Both the position numbers and the translations under genes were made by a program. A stretch of DNA of 64,000 nt from Tethya wilhelma (Eukaryota > Porifera > Demospongiae > Tethyida > Tethyidae): NCBI GenBank assembly GCA_964030475.1, contig CAXIPT010000001.1, positions 6,520,166-6,584,165 of the forward strand, written 5' to 3'. The notes beneath the pieces were generated by a model. The model was not told the origin of the DNA. It saw only the letters and a program-made list of their open reading frames with translations, and ran no database searches. Position 1 is the first letter of the stretch. Each line of letters begins with the position of its first letter. Below are positions 11,451 to 22,325 of the stretch, piece after piece.

Positions 11451-12358
11451 ATTGACAGCCTGCATGTACCTGGAGTATAGGTTAGAGAAATCACTCGTGT
11501 AATTTCCTCAAAAGTTTAACAAGCAAAAATATTATGTTGATAATAGTCACAAATGTTTCAGACATGGAATAGAATAGCCTCTGCAAAGGGTTATGGTATA
11601 TATTCATTTTGTCTGTCTGTTTACTTTCTGCAAATCTAAACCATCTGGTAGAATTATATTTTTTTTCTGATTCTGTAGTTGCTTGAGGTTTAAGGATTTT
11701 GATTGTGCTTATGCACTGGAGCACTGAGCTTTAAGGCCATGTTTGTATACTGATTTTGATATGTATAGTGTGCATTCAATGATGCCTGATAATATCTTAT
11801 GATTGTATCACTTACTTGTGACACCTGGCCCTTAAAACCTGCTACATTTAGATTATAGCACATTATTCTGAGCGAAGCGAGGCTATGTCTAGGTTCGATT
11901 AAGATTTTTCACGGAGGACGTGGTAGGGGTGGTGGTGGTGGTGGTGGTGGTGGCAGACTAAGGTAAACTTTGTGGCATATCTTGGCTGTACTGACTTTTC
12001 GTGCCAAGTTAGATAGTAGGTTTTTACTGAGACGATCTTTGCCCTGGTGCCCAGACTTGTAACGATCTTTGCTGGAAACATGACCTTCAAAGCGTAGCGA
12101 GGGTTGCACTTAGTGTACCCTAGTTAAGTTGTTCATTGGTTTGTATGTGTGTGTGTGTGTGTGTGCGCGTATGCACGTGACTGTATAAGGACAGTGTGGT
12201 TTCAGAGTGTGGTTTGACTATCATAACTAGCTTGCATCATGTGATTCTCTCAAGAAACTCCAGCTGTAGCAGTGAGAGAAATTAGTAAGTTATAGTTTTG
12301 TTAACAGTCACCAATGCCATAAAGGTTGGCCCTCAATTCTGTCAATAATAGGTAAATA
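11451..12358. other. Intron-derived DNA and TRIM-NHL upstream flank
   Basis: There is no gene. It contains a (GGT)n run at 11929-11953 and, from about 11810, the upstream flank found before the other TRIM-NHL genes (GTGACACCTGGCCCTT, then a CATCATGTGAT region). GAGCGAAGCGAGG near 11871 and AGCGTAGCGAGGG near 12091 may be the edges of an unclassified insertion. Confidence 0.4.
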
Positions 12359-12460
12359 ATGGCTACATTCCAGAATACTAAAGAAGCCCTCAAAAAGTTA
12401 GACGAGCAGTTGACATGTGCTGTCTGTCTTGGGTCCTACAAGAATCCCAAACTACTCCAG
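12359..12460 (+). pseudogene. TRIM-NHL 5' fragment cut by a gap
   Basis: The ATG and 34 codons match the family N-terminus (MATFQNTKEALKK) through the first half of the RING (TCAVCLGSYKNP). The sequence stops at the N at 12461, after which unrelated repeat DNA follows. It is probably the start of a real gene whose remainder is missing or misplaced. Confidence 0.7.
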
Positions 12461-12461
12461 N

Positions 12462-13119
12462 ATACACTACATGCATACCAAGTTTGGGGGAAATCTGAGG
12501 TGGGTTGGTATTTTCTTGTGTTGATTTCACATGGAATGACCCTATTGCGGGTCAAATATACCAGGGAATTATACTCATGCAATTATTATGTCAGATTCCA
12601 TAATTATGCTTTGGACCATCATCGTTCCTTCTGATGGTATGGAATTGCTTGCATTTTTTGTACTTATAGAAGCATATTTGAAATAATATTAGAGACAACA
12701 TGTCGGCCCTGTGGTATGATTGCTATATTTGGGGGTGTGCCCAGACTATCATAACTAAGAGTACTCTTGTCAATGACCCATAAACTAGCTTGCACATGAA
12801 GCACACCACAGTCATCAACAGTAGCTAGTGAGAGACAGGTTAGTGATTGAAAATTAATGTCTTCTACAGTATCAGCATAATTAATATTAATATCACAATA
12901 TGGCTAGGGCAAGGCCTGAAGGGTAAGAGCTAGGGGTCTATGGTGCAATGTGTGTATTCAAGTAAGGGTAAAAAGGGCAATCTGAGGAGCAGCTCAGAGG
13001 GATAGAGAGGAGAAATTAAGGTTGTAGACTGGTCCACAGTCGATCCATGATCATTATAAATACAACTTTACTTAATTAATTCTTCCATCTTTATCATGTT
13101 AGGCAACACAAACTATAAA
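12462..13119. other. Repeat and upstream flank
   Basis: Bases 12462-12545 repeat 7974-8057. The rest is AT-rich with partial similarity to other TRIM-NHL upstream flanks (around 12780-12840). No gene is recognised. Confidence 0.4.
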
Positions 13120-14809
13120 ATGGAGACGTTTCAAAATACTAAAGAAGCCCTCAAGAAGTTAGAGGAGCAGTTGACATGTGCTGTCTGTCTTGAGTCCTAC
13201 AAGGATCCCAAACTACTCCAGTGTTTCCATGTCTTCTGTGAGAAATGTCTCATTCCACTTGTGCTCCAAGACCAACAGGGCCAACTCTCTGTACGCTGTC
13301 CTACCTGTCGTCAATCCACCCTCCTTCCAGCAGCCAGTGTGTCAGGCCTCCAATCAGCATTCCACATCCACAACCTGTTTGAGATTCAAGAAGCCTTTAA
13401 GAAGAAGAAAGAACCTCAAGCAACACACACTGGCTATGATGACAGTGGAAACCCTTTGCCTCAAAAGAAACCAACCTTTCACTGTCCCTTCCACAAAGAG
13501 AGAGAACTAGAACTCTACTGTGAGACTTGTGAGGAACTGATTTGCTTCCACTGCACTGTTAAACTGCACAATGGCCACCAGTATGACCTTGTGAGTGAAT
13601 TGTTTGAGAAACACAAGAATGAGATTACAGCTTCTTTAGAGCCAGTTGACACACAACTAAACACTGTAAATAAAACATTGGAACAGCTAGACACACGTTG
13701 TGAGCAGATCACTGATCAACGAACAGCTACTGAAGCCAACATCCACAAAACCTTTCAACGTTTTCATGAAGAACTTGAAGTAAGAAGAACAGAACTCATT
13801 AGTGAGTTAAATGTGATGACTCAGCAGAAGATGAAAACACTTGCAGCTCAAAGAGATGGAATAGAACTGATTCAGATCCAACTGAAGAGCTGTGTGGAGT
13901 TTGTGAGGGAGAGTCTGAGAACAGGAAGTCAGGGAGAGGTGATGAATACGAAGAAGCACGTGGTTACACAGATCAAGAAACTGACAGCCAACTTCAAACC
14001 AGACACACTGAAGATCACTGAGGTAGCTAACATGAATTTTAGAGCTACTTCTCTACCAGTTGAGCAGTTTGGCAAGGTGTACCTTCAACAAGTAGCACCA
14101 GAGAAATGCTACATCAGCACTAAAGGAACGAAGACAGCTGTGTTTGAAGAGAAAACTACAACAATCCTTCATGTTGTTGATGAACATGGTGAGGCATGTG
14201 TGGTTCCAGTTGAGTCAGTGAACTGTGAGCTTGTGTCAGAAATCACTGCAGAGAAGACCAAATGTCATGCAAAACAAGTAGAAAATGGTCGATATGAAAT
14301 CAGCTACACACCCACCACTCGAGGAAGACACCATCTACACATCAAAGTGGAGGGTGAACATATCAATGGAAGTCCATTCCCTGTGATAGTGAAGATACCA
14401 GTTGAGAAACTTGGTACTCCAATCAAGAGCATTGATCATTTGAATGGTTCATGGGGAGTAGCAGTCAACCAGAGAGGAGAGATCATAGTAGCTGAGTATG
14501 ATGGTCACTGTGTCTCTATCTTCAGTCCAAGTGGAGAGAAACTGAGAACATTTGGTTCACAGGGATCAAGTCGTGGAAAGTTCTGTTATCCTTGTGGTGT
14601 AGCAGTGGATGATGATGACAATATACTAATTGCGGATGGTGGTAATCATCGTATCCAGAAGTTTACTAGTAGTGGACAGTCTTTAGCAAAAGGTAGTAAA
14701 GGAAATGGTTGTTTGCAATTCTTTAATCCTGTTGGTGTTGCCATTCATCCTCACAACAAGAAGGTATATGTGGCAGATCGTGGTAATCATCGTATTCAGA
14801 TTCTGAACC
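13120..14809 (+). CDS. TRIM-NHL protein (RING, B-box, coiled coil, filamin, NHL), 3' end lost in a gap
   Basis: This is an intronless frame. I prefer the ATG at 13120 (METFQNTKEALKK) over the in-frame ATG at 13096 because it matches the start of the sister genes. The RING is C3HC4 (CAVC, CFHVFCEKC, CPTC), the B-box2 is CPFHKERELELYCETC with HCTVKLHNGH, then come a long coiled coil, a filamin/ABP280 repeat (GEHINGSPFPV) and three NHL blades. The order is that of class VII TRIM proteins (TRIM2/3/71), which combine E3 ubiquitin ligase activity with an NHL beta-propeller that binds RNA or protein. Coding sequence stops at the N at 14810 in blade 3. Beyond it the frame re-enters RING sequence of another copy, so an apparent read-through fusion is an artefact of the join. 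Confidence 0.8.
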
Positions 14810-14810
14810 N

Positions 14811-16751
14811 CGTCAATCCACCCTCCTTCCAGCAGCCAGTGTGTCAGGCCTCCAATCAGCATTCCACATCCACCACCTGTTTGAGATCCAAGAAGCCTTG
14901 AAGAAGAAGAAAGAACCTCAAAGAACAAGTCCTGACCATGTTACTGATAACAGTGGAAACCCTTTACCTCAGAAGAAACCAACCTTTCCCTGTCCCTTTC
15001 ACAAAGAGAGAGAACTAGAACTCTACTGTGAGACTTGTGAGGAATTGATATGTGTACACTGCACTGTTAAACTCCACAATGGCCACCAGTATGACCTTGT
15101 GAGTGAATTGTTTGAGAAACACAAGAATGAGATCACAGCTTCTCTAGAGCCAGTTGAGACGCAACTAGATACTGTGAATAAAGCACTGGAACAGCTAGAC
15201 ACACATTGTGAGCAGATCACTGATCAACGAACAGCTACTGAAGACAACATCCACAAAACCTTTCAACGTCTACATGAAGAACTTGAAATAAGGAGAACAG
15301 AACTCATTGGTCAGTTAAATGTGATGACTCAGCAGAAGATAAAAAGCCTTGCAGCTCAGAGAGATGGAATAGAAATAATTCAGATCCAACTGAAGAGCTG
15401 TGTGGAGTTTGTGAGGGAGAGTCTGAGAACAGGAAGTCAGGGAGAGGTGATGAATATGAAGAAGCATGTGGTTACACAAATCAAGAAACTGACAGTCAAC
15501 TTCAAACCAGGCACACTGAAGATCACTGAGCTAGCTAACATGAAGTTTAGAGCATCTTCTCTACCAGTCAAGCAGTTTGGCAAGGTGTGCCTTCAACAAG
15601 TAGCACCAGAGAAGTGCCATGTCAGCACTAAAGGAATGAAGACAGCTGTGGTTGAAGAGAAAACCACAACAATCCTTCATGTTGTTGATGAACATGGTGA
15701 AGCATGTGTGGTTCCAGTTGAGTCAGTGAACTGTGAGCTTGTGTCAGAAATCACTTCAGAGAAGACCAAATGTCACACAAAACAAGTAGAAAATGGTCGA
15801 TATGAGATCAGCTACACACCCACCACTGGAGGAAGACACCATCTACACATCAAAGTGGAGGGTGAACATATCAATGGAAGTCCATTCCCTGTGATGGTGA
15901 AGATACCAGTTGAGAAACTTGGTACTCCAATCAAGATCATTGGTGGGTTGAAGCGTCCATGGGGAGTAGCAGTCAACCAGAGAGGAGAGATCATAATAGC
16001 TGAGAATGAAGGTCACTGTGTCTCCATCTTCAGTCCAAGTGGAGAGAAACTGATAACATTTGGTTCAGAAGGATCAAGACGGGGAAAGTTCAAGTGGCCT
16101 TGTGGTGTAGCAGTGGATGATGATGACAACATACTAGTGGTGGATAGTGAAAATCATCGCATCCAGAAGTTTACTAGTGATGGACAGTTTATGAAAACAG
16201 TTGGTAGTAAGGGAAATGGAAAATTACAATTCACTTATCCTTTTGGTGTTGCCATTCATCCTCACAACAAGAAGGTGTATGTGACAGATCTCAATAATGA
16301 TCGTATTCAGATTCTAAACCCTGACCTCTCATTCTCCAGTGCTTTTGGTAAGCATGGTAGTGCCAATGGACAGTTCCGTGACCCTTGGGATGTAGCATTT
16401 GACAGCACTGGGAATGTGTATGTAGCTGATAGTGAGAACCATTGCATCCAAGTCTTCACAGCTGATGGAACATTTTTGAGGAAGTTTGGACGACATGGTT
16501 GTGGTGATGGTGAACTAAGCTTGCCCTCCGGTGTTGCCATTGACTCTGACAATACTGTGTATATCAGTGAGATGTACAACCATCGTGTTTCAATGTTCTC
16601 ATCTGAAGGTGAATTTTTGACCTCATTTGGCACCAAGGGAACCCAACCAGGGCAGTTCAGATGTTCATGTGGAATTGCAGTCAATAATAAGTGTGGGATG
16701 ATGTATGTTAGTGACGATAATACTGGACAAATCTGCAGTTTTTGCTTGTGA
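14811..16751 (+). CDS. TRIM-NHL protein, 5' end lost in a gap
   Basis: The frame runs from the last RING residues (RQSTLLPAAS) directly after the N at 14810 to a stop at 16749-16751 (646 residues). B-box2, coiled coil, filamin repeat and all six NHL blades are intact; only the first 60 or so residues are missing. An AATAAA lies about 320 bp downstream (near 17072). Blade residues differ from sister genes mostly at the same few positions (for example FKWPCG, FTYPFG, FRDPWD). It is likely a full gene whose start is hidden by the gap. Confidence 0.8.
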   Translation, partial: RQSTLLPAASVSGLQSAFHIHHLFEIQEALKKKKEPQRTSPDHVTDNSGNPLPQKKPTFPCPFHKERELELYCETCEELICVHCTVKLHNGHQYDLVSELFEKHKNEITASLEPVETQLDTVNKALEQLDTHCEQITDQRTATEDNIHKTFQRLHEELEIRRTELIGQLNVMTQQKIKSLAAQRDGIEIIQIQLKSCVEFVRESLRTGSQGEVMNMKKHVVTQIKKLTVNFKPGTLKITELANMKFRASSLPVKQFGKVCLQQVAPEKCHVSTKGMKTAVVEEKTTTILHVVDEHGEACVVPVESVNCELVSEITSEKTKCHTKQVENGRYEISYTPTTGGRHHLHIKVEGEHINGSPFPVMVKIPVEKLGTPIKIIGGLKRPWGVAVNQRGEIIIAENEGHCVSIFSPSGEKLITFGSEGSRRGKFKWPCGVAVDDDDNILVVDSENHRIQKFTSDGQFMKTVGSKGNGKLQFTYPFGVAIHPHNKKVYVTDLNNDRIQILNPDLSFSSAFGKHGSANGQFRDPWDVAFDSTGNVYVADSENHCIQVFTADGTFLRKFGRHGCGDGELSLPSGVAIDSDNTVYISEMYNHRVSMFSSEGEFLTSFGTKGTQPGQFRCSCGIAVNNKCGMMYVSDDNTGQICSFCL

Positions 16752-17303
16752 AACTTATTTTCCTGTGCCTGTAGTGTTTATTGTTCATCTTTATGTATAT
16801 TCAAAATGTATCGTCTTTGATTAACACTGAAATTAGAGATTTGGGGTTCTTTAATGATTCTTTAAGGTATGTTTTTAAGCTTATTAAAGAAATTAGCAAA
16901 ACAAAAGCTTTTTAGTGACCAGCACTAAGTTTGTGTAAAAATAGTCATGTGAATTGCGTAATAACAAGAGTCAACCATGCCCTTTCAAGTAACCAGTACT
17001 GTAAATTATTTTAAGAGATGATTCCTTGATTTCCAGGTGTTTTCTGATTTATAAACTGATTCTTGAACAAATAAACTTGGTACTTTCACCTTGTATCATA
17101 GGTGCTTGTATCCAGCCACCCCCATGAAAGATGCAACGACTTGAAAAGTGGAAGCGAGTAGTAGTGTATTATAGACAGGGGCATAGCCTCGTACCGTACA
17201 AGGCTACCCCTGTGCTAAATCCTTCACATATATACATGTAATTTTTTACAAACCCCATTCACACACACACACGTGCACACACACACAAACACACACACAC
17301 ACN

Positions 17304-17364
<61 letters not shown>

Positions 17365-17365
17365 G
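16752..17365. other. TRIM-NHL 3' flank and (CA)n with gap
   Basis: The 3' flank is shared with the TRIM-NHL copy ending at 20974 (CAAATAAACTTGGTA). A (CA)n tract with an N at 17303 then ends 5 bp before the degenerate ERCC6-A exon 9. Confidence 0.6.
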
Positions 17366-17558
17366 TTCACCACTTGCCACGCCTTGCCACTTCATGGAGG
17401 AGTTCTCTGTCCCCATCACCATCGGGGGCTATGCCAACGCCACGGAGGTCCAGGTCCAGACAACCTATCATGCCTCCGTACTCAGGGACACCATCAACCC
17501 TTACCTCCTTCGAAGGATGAAGGCAGATGTGAAGATTCAGCTGCCCAACAAGAATGAG

Positions 17559-17639
17559 CTAGCAGTGACTCAACCGATGGGCTCTGTATGAAATCTCTAT
17601 ACAGCTCCACTTGGTACTCAGTCAGTCTACAAAAAAGCA
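17559..17639 (+). other. Microinversion inside ERCC6-A exon 9
   Basis: Starting CTAGCAGTGACTCAACCG, this 81-bp stretch is the reverse complement of the matching part of exon 9 in the intact copy (about 43833-43912), with only a few mismatches. CTAGC occurs at both edges, which may have guided the event. Confidence 0.85.
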
Positions 17640-17657
17640 CTAGCTGGGAAGACACAG

Positions 17658-18262
17658 GTGAGTGTGTGAGTGTGTGAGTGTGAGTTTGTGAGTGTGAGTT
17701 TGTGAGTGCGTGAGTGTGTGGAGGGGTGTAACCTGCAGCTTTGGTTGTACTACTCTCTATATATGATACACAGTGTCACGTGCTGTTAGTAATGCATCAG
17801 AAATCAAGGATGGCTGTGCTCTCCTTTACTGGTGACCATAACTTAAAGAATTACATTATTGCTGTTCACAATGCTCTAGCTATAGTTGCTGAGATTTGAG
17901 AATTTTAATTGTGCTTGTGTGTCTGAGTGCTTGGTTTCAAGGCCATGCTCACTGATTTTGATATGTATTATGTATATAATGTCTGATATGTATATATATA
18001 TGGTTTCTTATTTTGTCGTTTAAGTTTGTGACTACAGTGTGTTCAGATTCTTGGTATAGCAGACTGCTATACTGAAAGTTAGCCTCATACCGAGGCTCTC
18101 TAAACATATACGTACCACTCTCGATCTCACTGCACTTACAGTGAGTGGAAAGAGAGGCTGGAACGTTACATGAGACTAATAAAATTCACATGATTATGAT
18201 GTATATTATATTCACATGTTTATGGATTAATATTTAGGTGCCACTTCCGTTTATTTGTTTAG
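17658..18262. other. Intron-like DNA without a gene
   Basis: The 5' part is a GTGAGTGTGTGAGTG-type imperfect tandem repeat, also present after exon 9 of copy B. The rest is unassigned. Confidence 0.4.
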
Positions 18263-18377
18263 GCCCAATCTTCGGACTCTGCACTCAGATTCTTCTGAGC
18301 TAAGCGATGCTGTCACTAGAGCAAGTAACTTGGCAGAGTCAGTGAGCAGTAAAGTTCGAATACTGGACATTGCAAAG
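18263..18377 (+). pseudogene. COG4: Orphan COG4-like exon
   Basis: A 115-nt exon-like block lies between an acceptor (TTTGTTTAG) and a donor (AAAG/GTACC). It encodes PNLRTLHSDSSELSDAV and SNLAESVSSKVRILDIAK. The second part closely matches the conserved SSKVRxLDxAK stretch near the N-terminus of COG4, a subunit of the Golgi tethering complex. No other COG4 exon is visible nearby, so this is a displaced exon, carried in by the same rearrangements that shuffled this region. The frame is intact. The family assignment rests on recall of a short motif. Confidence 0.6.
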
Positions 18378-18849
18378 GTACCATCATACTCTATCATCTA
18401 TTCATGCCATAAGTATTTCCGTTCAGATTGTGGAAAAAATGTTCACACCCTGAAAACATGCTTTTTCAGACCATTCTTTTGATCGTACATGAAAGCAATC
18501 TACATAAAACCTACATGGCTATAAGGTTAGGTGCTTTCATTATGCTGCCAATTACATCAGTATCTTACTGATATTTCGCTGAATAAGTCATAGTAGATTC
18601 ATAACAAATATGCACAATATGATTGTATGACTTACTTGTGACACTTGGTCCTTGAACCTACTACATCTAGATTATAGTATATTGTTTGTAAGTTGATTGT
18701 TGATTTGTATGGGACTATAAAGGGACTATATATCATAACTAGCATGTGATGCCCTCAAGGGGCTCAAGCAGTGAGAAAATTAGTAGGTTAGTTTTGTTAA
18801 TAACAGTGACCAATGCCATACAGGCTCCCTCTAGATTCTGTCAATTAAA
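18378..18849. other. Upstream flank of a TRIM-NHL gene
   Basis: From about 18600 the sequence matches the flank before the genes at 26963 and 40414 (TGTGACACTTGGTCC, then a GTGATGCCCTCAA region). It probably contains that gene's own promoter. Confidence 0.45.
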
Positions 18850-20974
18850 TGGCCACACCTCAAAATACTAAAGAAGCCCTCAAGAAGTTAGGGAGCAGTT
18901 GACATGTGCTGTCTGTCTTGAGTCCTACAAGGATCCCAAACTACTTCAGTGTTTCCATGTCTTCTGTGAGAAATGTCTCGTTCCACTTGTGCTCCAAGAC
19001 CAACAGAGCCAACTCTCTGTACGCTGTCCTACCTGTCGTCAATCCACCCTCCTTCCAGCAGCCAGTGTGTCAGGCCTCCAATCAGCATTCCACATCCACC
19101 ACCTGTTTGAGATTCAAGAAGCCTTGAAGAAGAAGAAAGAACCTCAAAGAACAAGTCCTGACCATGTTACTGATCCAAACCCTTTACCTCAAAAGAAACC
19201 AACCTTTCACTGTCCCTTCCACAAAGAGAGAGAACTAGAACTCTACTGTGAGACTTGTGAGGAATTGATATGTCTACATTGCACTGTTAAACTGCACAAT
19301 GGTCACCAGTATGACCTGGTGAGTGAATTATTTGAGAAACACAAGAATGAGATCACAGCTTCTCTAGAGCCAGTTGAGACACAACTAGATACTGTGAATA
19401 AAGCACTGGAACAGCTAGACACACGTTGTGAGCAGATCACTGATCAACGAACAACTACTGAAGCCAACATCCACAAAACCTTTCAACGTCTACATGAAGA
19501 ACTTGAAATAAGGAGAACAGAACTCATTGGTCAGTTAAATGTGATGACTCAGCAGAAGATAAAAAGCCTTGCAGCTCAGAGAGATGGAATAGAAATAATT
19601 CAGATCCAACTGAAGAGCTGTGTGGAGTTTGTGAGGGAGAGTCTGAGAACAGGAAGTCAGGGAGAGGTGATGAATATGAAGAAGCACGTGGTTACACAGA
19701 TCAAGAAACTGACAGCCAATTTCAAACCAGACACACTCAAGACCACTGAGGTAGCTAACATGAAGTTTAGAGCTACTTCTCTACCAGTTGAGCAGTTTGG
19801 CGAACTGTACCTTCAACAAGTAGCACCAGAGAAGTGCCATGTCAGCACTAAAAGAATGCAGACAGCTGTGGTTGAAGAGAAAACCACAACAATCCTTCAT
19901 GTTGTTGATGAACATGGTGAAGCATGTGTGGTTCCAGTTGAGTCAGTGAACTGTGAGCTTGTGTCAGAAATCACTGCAGAAAAAACCAAGTGTCACACAA
20001 AACAAGTGAGAAATGGTCGATATGAGATCAGCTACACAGCCACCACTCGAGGAAGACACCATCTACACATCAAAGTGGAGGGTGAACATATCAATGGAAG
20101 TCCATTCCCTGTGATGGTGAGGATACCAGTTGAGAAACTTGGTACTCCAATCAAGATCATTGATGGGTTGAAGCATCCATGGGGAGTAGCAGTCAACCAG
20201 AGAGGAAAAATCATAGTAGCTGAGAGTGGTGGTCACTGTGTCTCCATCTTCAGTCCAAGTGGAGAGAAACTGAGAACATTTGGCTCACAGGGACCAAGAC
20301 AGGGACAGTTCAACTCACCTCGTGGTGTAGCAGTGGATGATAATGACAACATGCTAGTGGTGGATGGTGAAAATCATTGTATTCAGAAGTTTACTAGTGA
20401 TGAACAGTTTATGAAAACAGTCGGTAGTCAAGGAAATGGTCGTTTGCAGTTCTATTATCCTTTTGGTGTTGCCATTCATCCTCACAACAAGAAGGTGTAT
20501 GTGGCTGATTCCTTTAATCATCGTATTCAGATTCTGAACCCTGACCTCTCATTCTATAAAACCTTTGGTAGCCACGGCAGTGCCAATGGACAGTTCCAGT
20601 GGCCCTGGGATGTAGCATTTGACAGCACTGGGAATGTGTATGTAGCTGATAGTGAGAACCATTGTATCCAGGTCTTCACAGCCGAAGGAACATTCTTGAG
20701 GAAGTTTGGACGACGTGGTCATATTGATGGTGAACTAAACTGGCCCTCCAGTGTTGCCTTTGACTCTGACAATACTGTGTATGTCACTGAGAGATATAAC
20801 CATCGTATTTCAGTGTTCTCATCTGAAGGTAAATTTCTGACATCATTTGGCACCAAGGGAACCCAACCGGGACAGTTCATAGAGCCATGTGGAATTGCGG
20901 TTAATAATAAGAGTGGGATAATGTATGTTAGTTGTAGCACTGCTACTGGACGAATCTGCAGTTTTTGCTTGTGA
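18850..20974 (+). pseudogene. TRIM-NHL copy with an early 1-bp frameshift
   Basis: The ATG at 18850 opens the usual N-terminus, but one base is missing in the codons after KKL (TTAGGGAGC instead of TTAGAGGAGC). The frame from this ATG stops about 18 codons in. After the lesion an uninterrupted frame runs 18899-20974: RING, B-box2, coiled coil, filamin repeat and six NHL blades. It lacks an ATG before the RING. The last blade is also unusual (SCSTATGRIC). A very recent pseudogene or a sequencing error are both possible, since the other 690 codons are undamaged. An AATAAA lies at about 21231. Confidence 0.7.
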
Positions 20975-21535
20975 GACAGGTACTTGTAGCTTTAATTGTT
21001 CGTTTTTTATGCATTTCTTTTCAAAATGTACAGACTTTGATAAACTCTGAAATTTGAAGTTTTGGGTTCTTGCTTGAATGATTCTTCACGGCATTTTTTT
21101 AAGAGAAATTGACCTAAATGAAAACTTTGGCTGCCAAGTTCACCAGTGTTACTGTAATGGTAATAAATCATAATGGGAGATGAGTCTTTGATGTCTAGGT
21201 GTACTCTTTTTCAGAAGCTGATTCTTCAATGAATAAACTTGGTAAATGTTCACCTTGTATCCAGCCACCCCATAAAAGACACTATGAAATGACACAGTAC
21301 ATACGTAGTACATTTGAAAATGGAGTGAGAAATAGTGTATTAAATCCATGGTAAATTTTATTATAATGAGACTGGGACTAAATCCTTTCCATATTTAAAA
21401 ATTATTATGGAGGAGGAAAATATGTACCCCTACGCTAAATTTCTCCTATGAATATGGCATACCCATGTATTTATATTATATAAAAGGGAAATAGTATACC
21501 GTATAGCGGGAAAGTTTTACGGTGTCAAACTTTGC
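20975..21535. other. TRIM-NHL 3' flank
   Basis: The flank shares the AATAAACTTGGTAA region with the gene ending at 16751. At about 21502 a TATAGCGGGAAAGTTT word matches the end of the element at 56897-57099. No gene is seen. Confidence 0.4.
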
Positions 21536-21720
21536 AGGCAGCCCCTCATTAATCAGTTCAATGAGGTAATGTTTGAGGTTGAGATAAAAGTTTTAGTTTG
21601 GAATTTTTAATGAAGTATTTTCAGAAGCAAACTTGTCAGGTTCTTAAGCAGTATACTGTGCTATGTGTAAAGATATACAAATGGTACATACACAGAATTC
21701 ATACAAGCATGATTTATGTA
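21536..21720 (+). pseudogene. ERCC6: ERCC6 copy A fragment: end of exon 11 and intron
   Basis: GGCAGCCCCTCATTAATC (about 21538) to the donor GAG/GTAATG (about 21565) matches the end of exon 11 of the intact copy. The intron words GTTGAGATAAAAGTTTTAG and ACATACACAGAATTCATAC continue the match. This marks the 3' limit of duplicated unit A. Confidence 0.75.
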
Positions 21721-22185
21721 ACTATAAAGAATTAAAGGGTGTTTCTCATTTTGTAGAGTAAGGTTATAAAGGAAAATATGTCCAAGTATAGCCTCATCCC
21801 CACATTTTGTGCGTAAATATTCACCAGTTTCTACTTGTATGTTCATGCAGTGAAGTTTTGGGATGGCAGTGAGAGTGATCATTGACTCCAGTGTGATGCC
21901 TGGGCCCGGGAGGGCCAGAAGAGAGTGCGGGTTGATCCCTGGGATATGGAACTAGATAGAGGAAAGGTACGATGTAGATTCTACATGAGACATCGGGTGT
22001 GTACGTTAAATTCCCATTCAGGTAAAAAAGGTAAAGAAAAAACAGGAGGAAGAGTTTAGCAGTAGAAGTCAATTTCAGAATGTACAAAACAAGAGAAATG
22101 TGAGTTAAATCTTGATTTAACCAATTCCAATAACATGATGTTGTATTTTCTATATTCAGCAGTTTAGAAAGAACTCAAATTAATT
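21721..22185 (+). pseudogene. USP36: Duplicated USP36 exons 10-12 (copy A/B junction)
   Basis: A copy of USP36 exon 10 (from about 21856; TGGGATGGCAGTGAGAG) is followed by exon 11 (GTAAAAAAGGTAAAG, about 22020-22098) and an exon 12 relic near 22160. Small insertions in exon 10 break the frame around the WDG block. The true exons are on the minus strand at 9560-10133. Its position, directly after ERCC6 exon 11 sequence and before ERCC6 exon 1 of copy B, defines a duplication junction. Confidence 0.8.
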
Positions 22186-22234
22186 ATCAAGAATAAAGTA
22201 GTTCTATCGGTATATTTATTTTGGATTGACATAT

Positions 22235-22325
22235 CAAAGGGAACCCATCCAGGACAGTTAAACTATCCAAGTGGAATTGATATTAGTGACAGTACTAATG
22301 GACGTATGTAGCTTTAGTTTGTGAG
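22235..22325 (+). pseudogene. NHL C-terminal scrap
   Basis: It encodes a decayed last NHL blade (KGTHPGQLNYPSGID, then SDSTNGR) with an internal deletion relative to intact genes and a stop. An equivalent scrap lies at 32105-32170 before copy C, so it belongs to the duplicated unit. Confidence 0.6.

Larger units (their letters stand above)
10745..17657 (+). pseudogene. ERCC6: ERCC6 copy A: broken exons 6, 8 and 9
   Basis: Exon 6 (10745-10867) keeps the Walker A motif DEMGLGKT, but a deletion removed its acceptor AG, and the exon runs straight into what is the intron after exon 7 in the intact copy. Exon 7 is therefore deleted. Exon 8 (11172-11314; DEGHKIRNP) is intact with both splice sites. 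Exon 9 (17366-17657) has lost its 5' third (about 90 bp), and bases 17559-17639 are an inverted version of the same stretch in copy C, so the frame is destroyed. Exons 1-5 and 12-15 are absent. TRIM-NHL sequences lie between exons 8 and 9. The copy cannot make a CSB protein. Confidence 0.85.
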
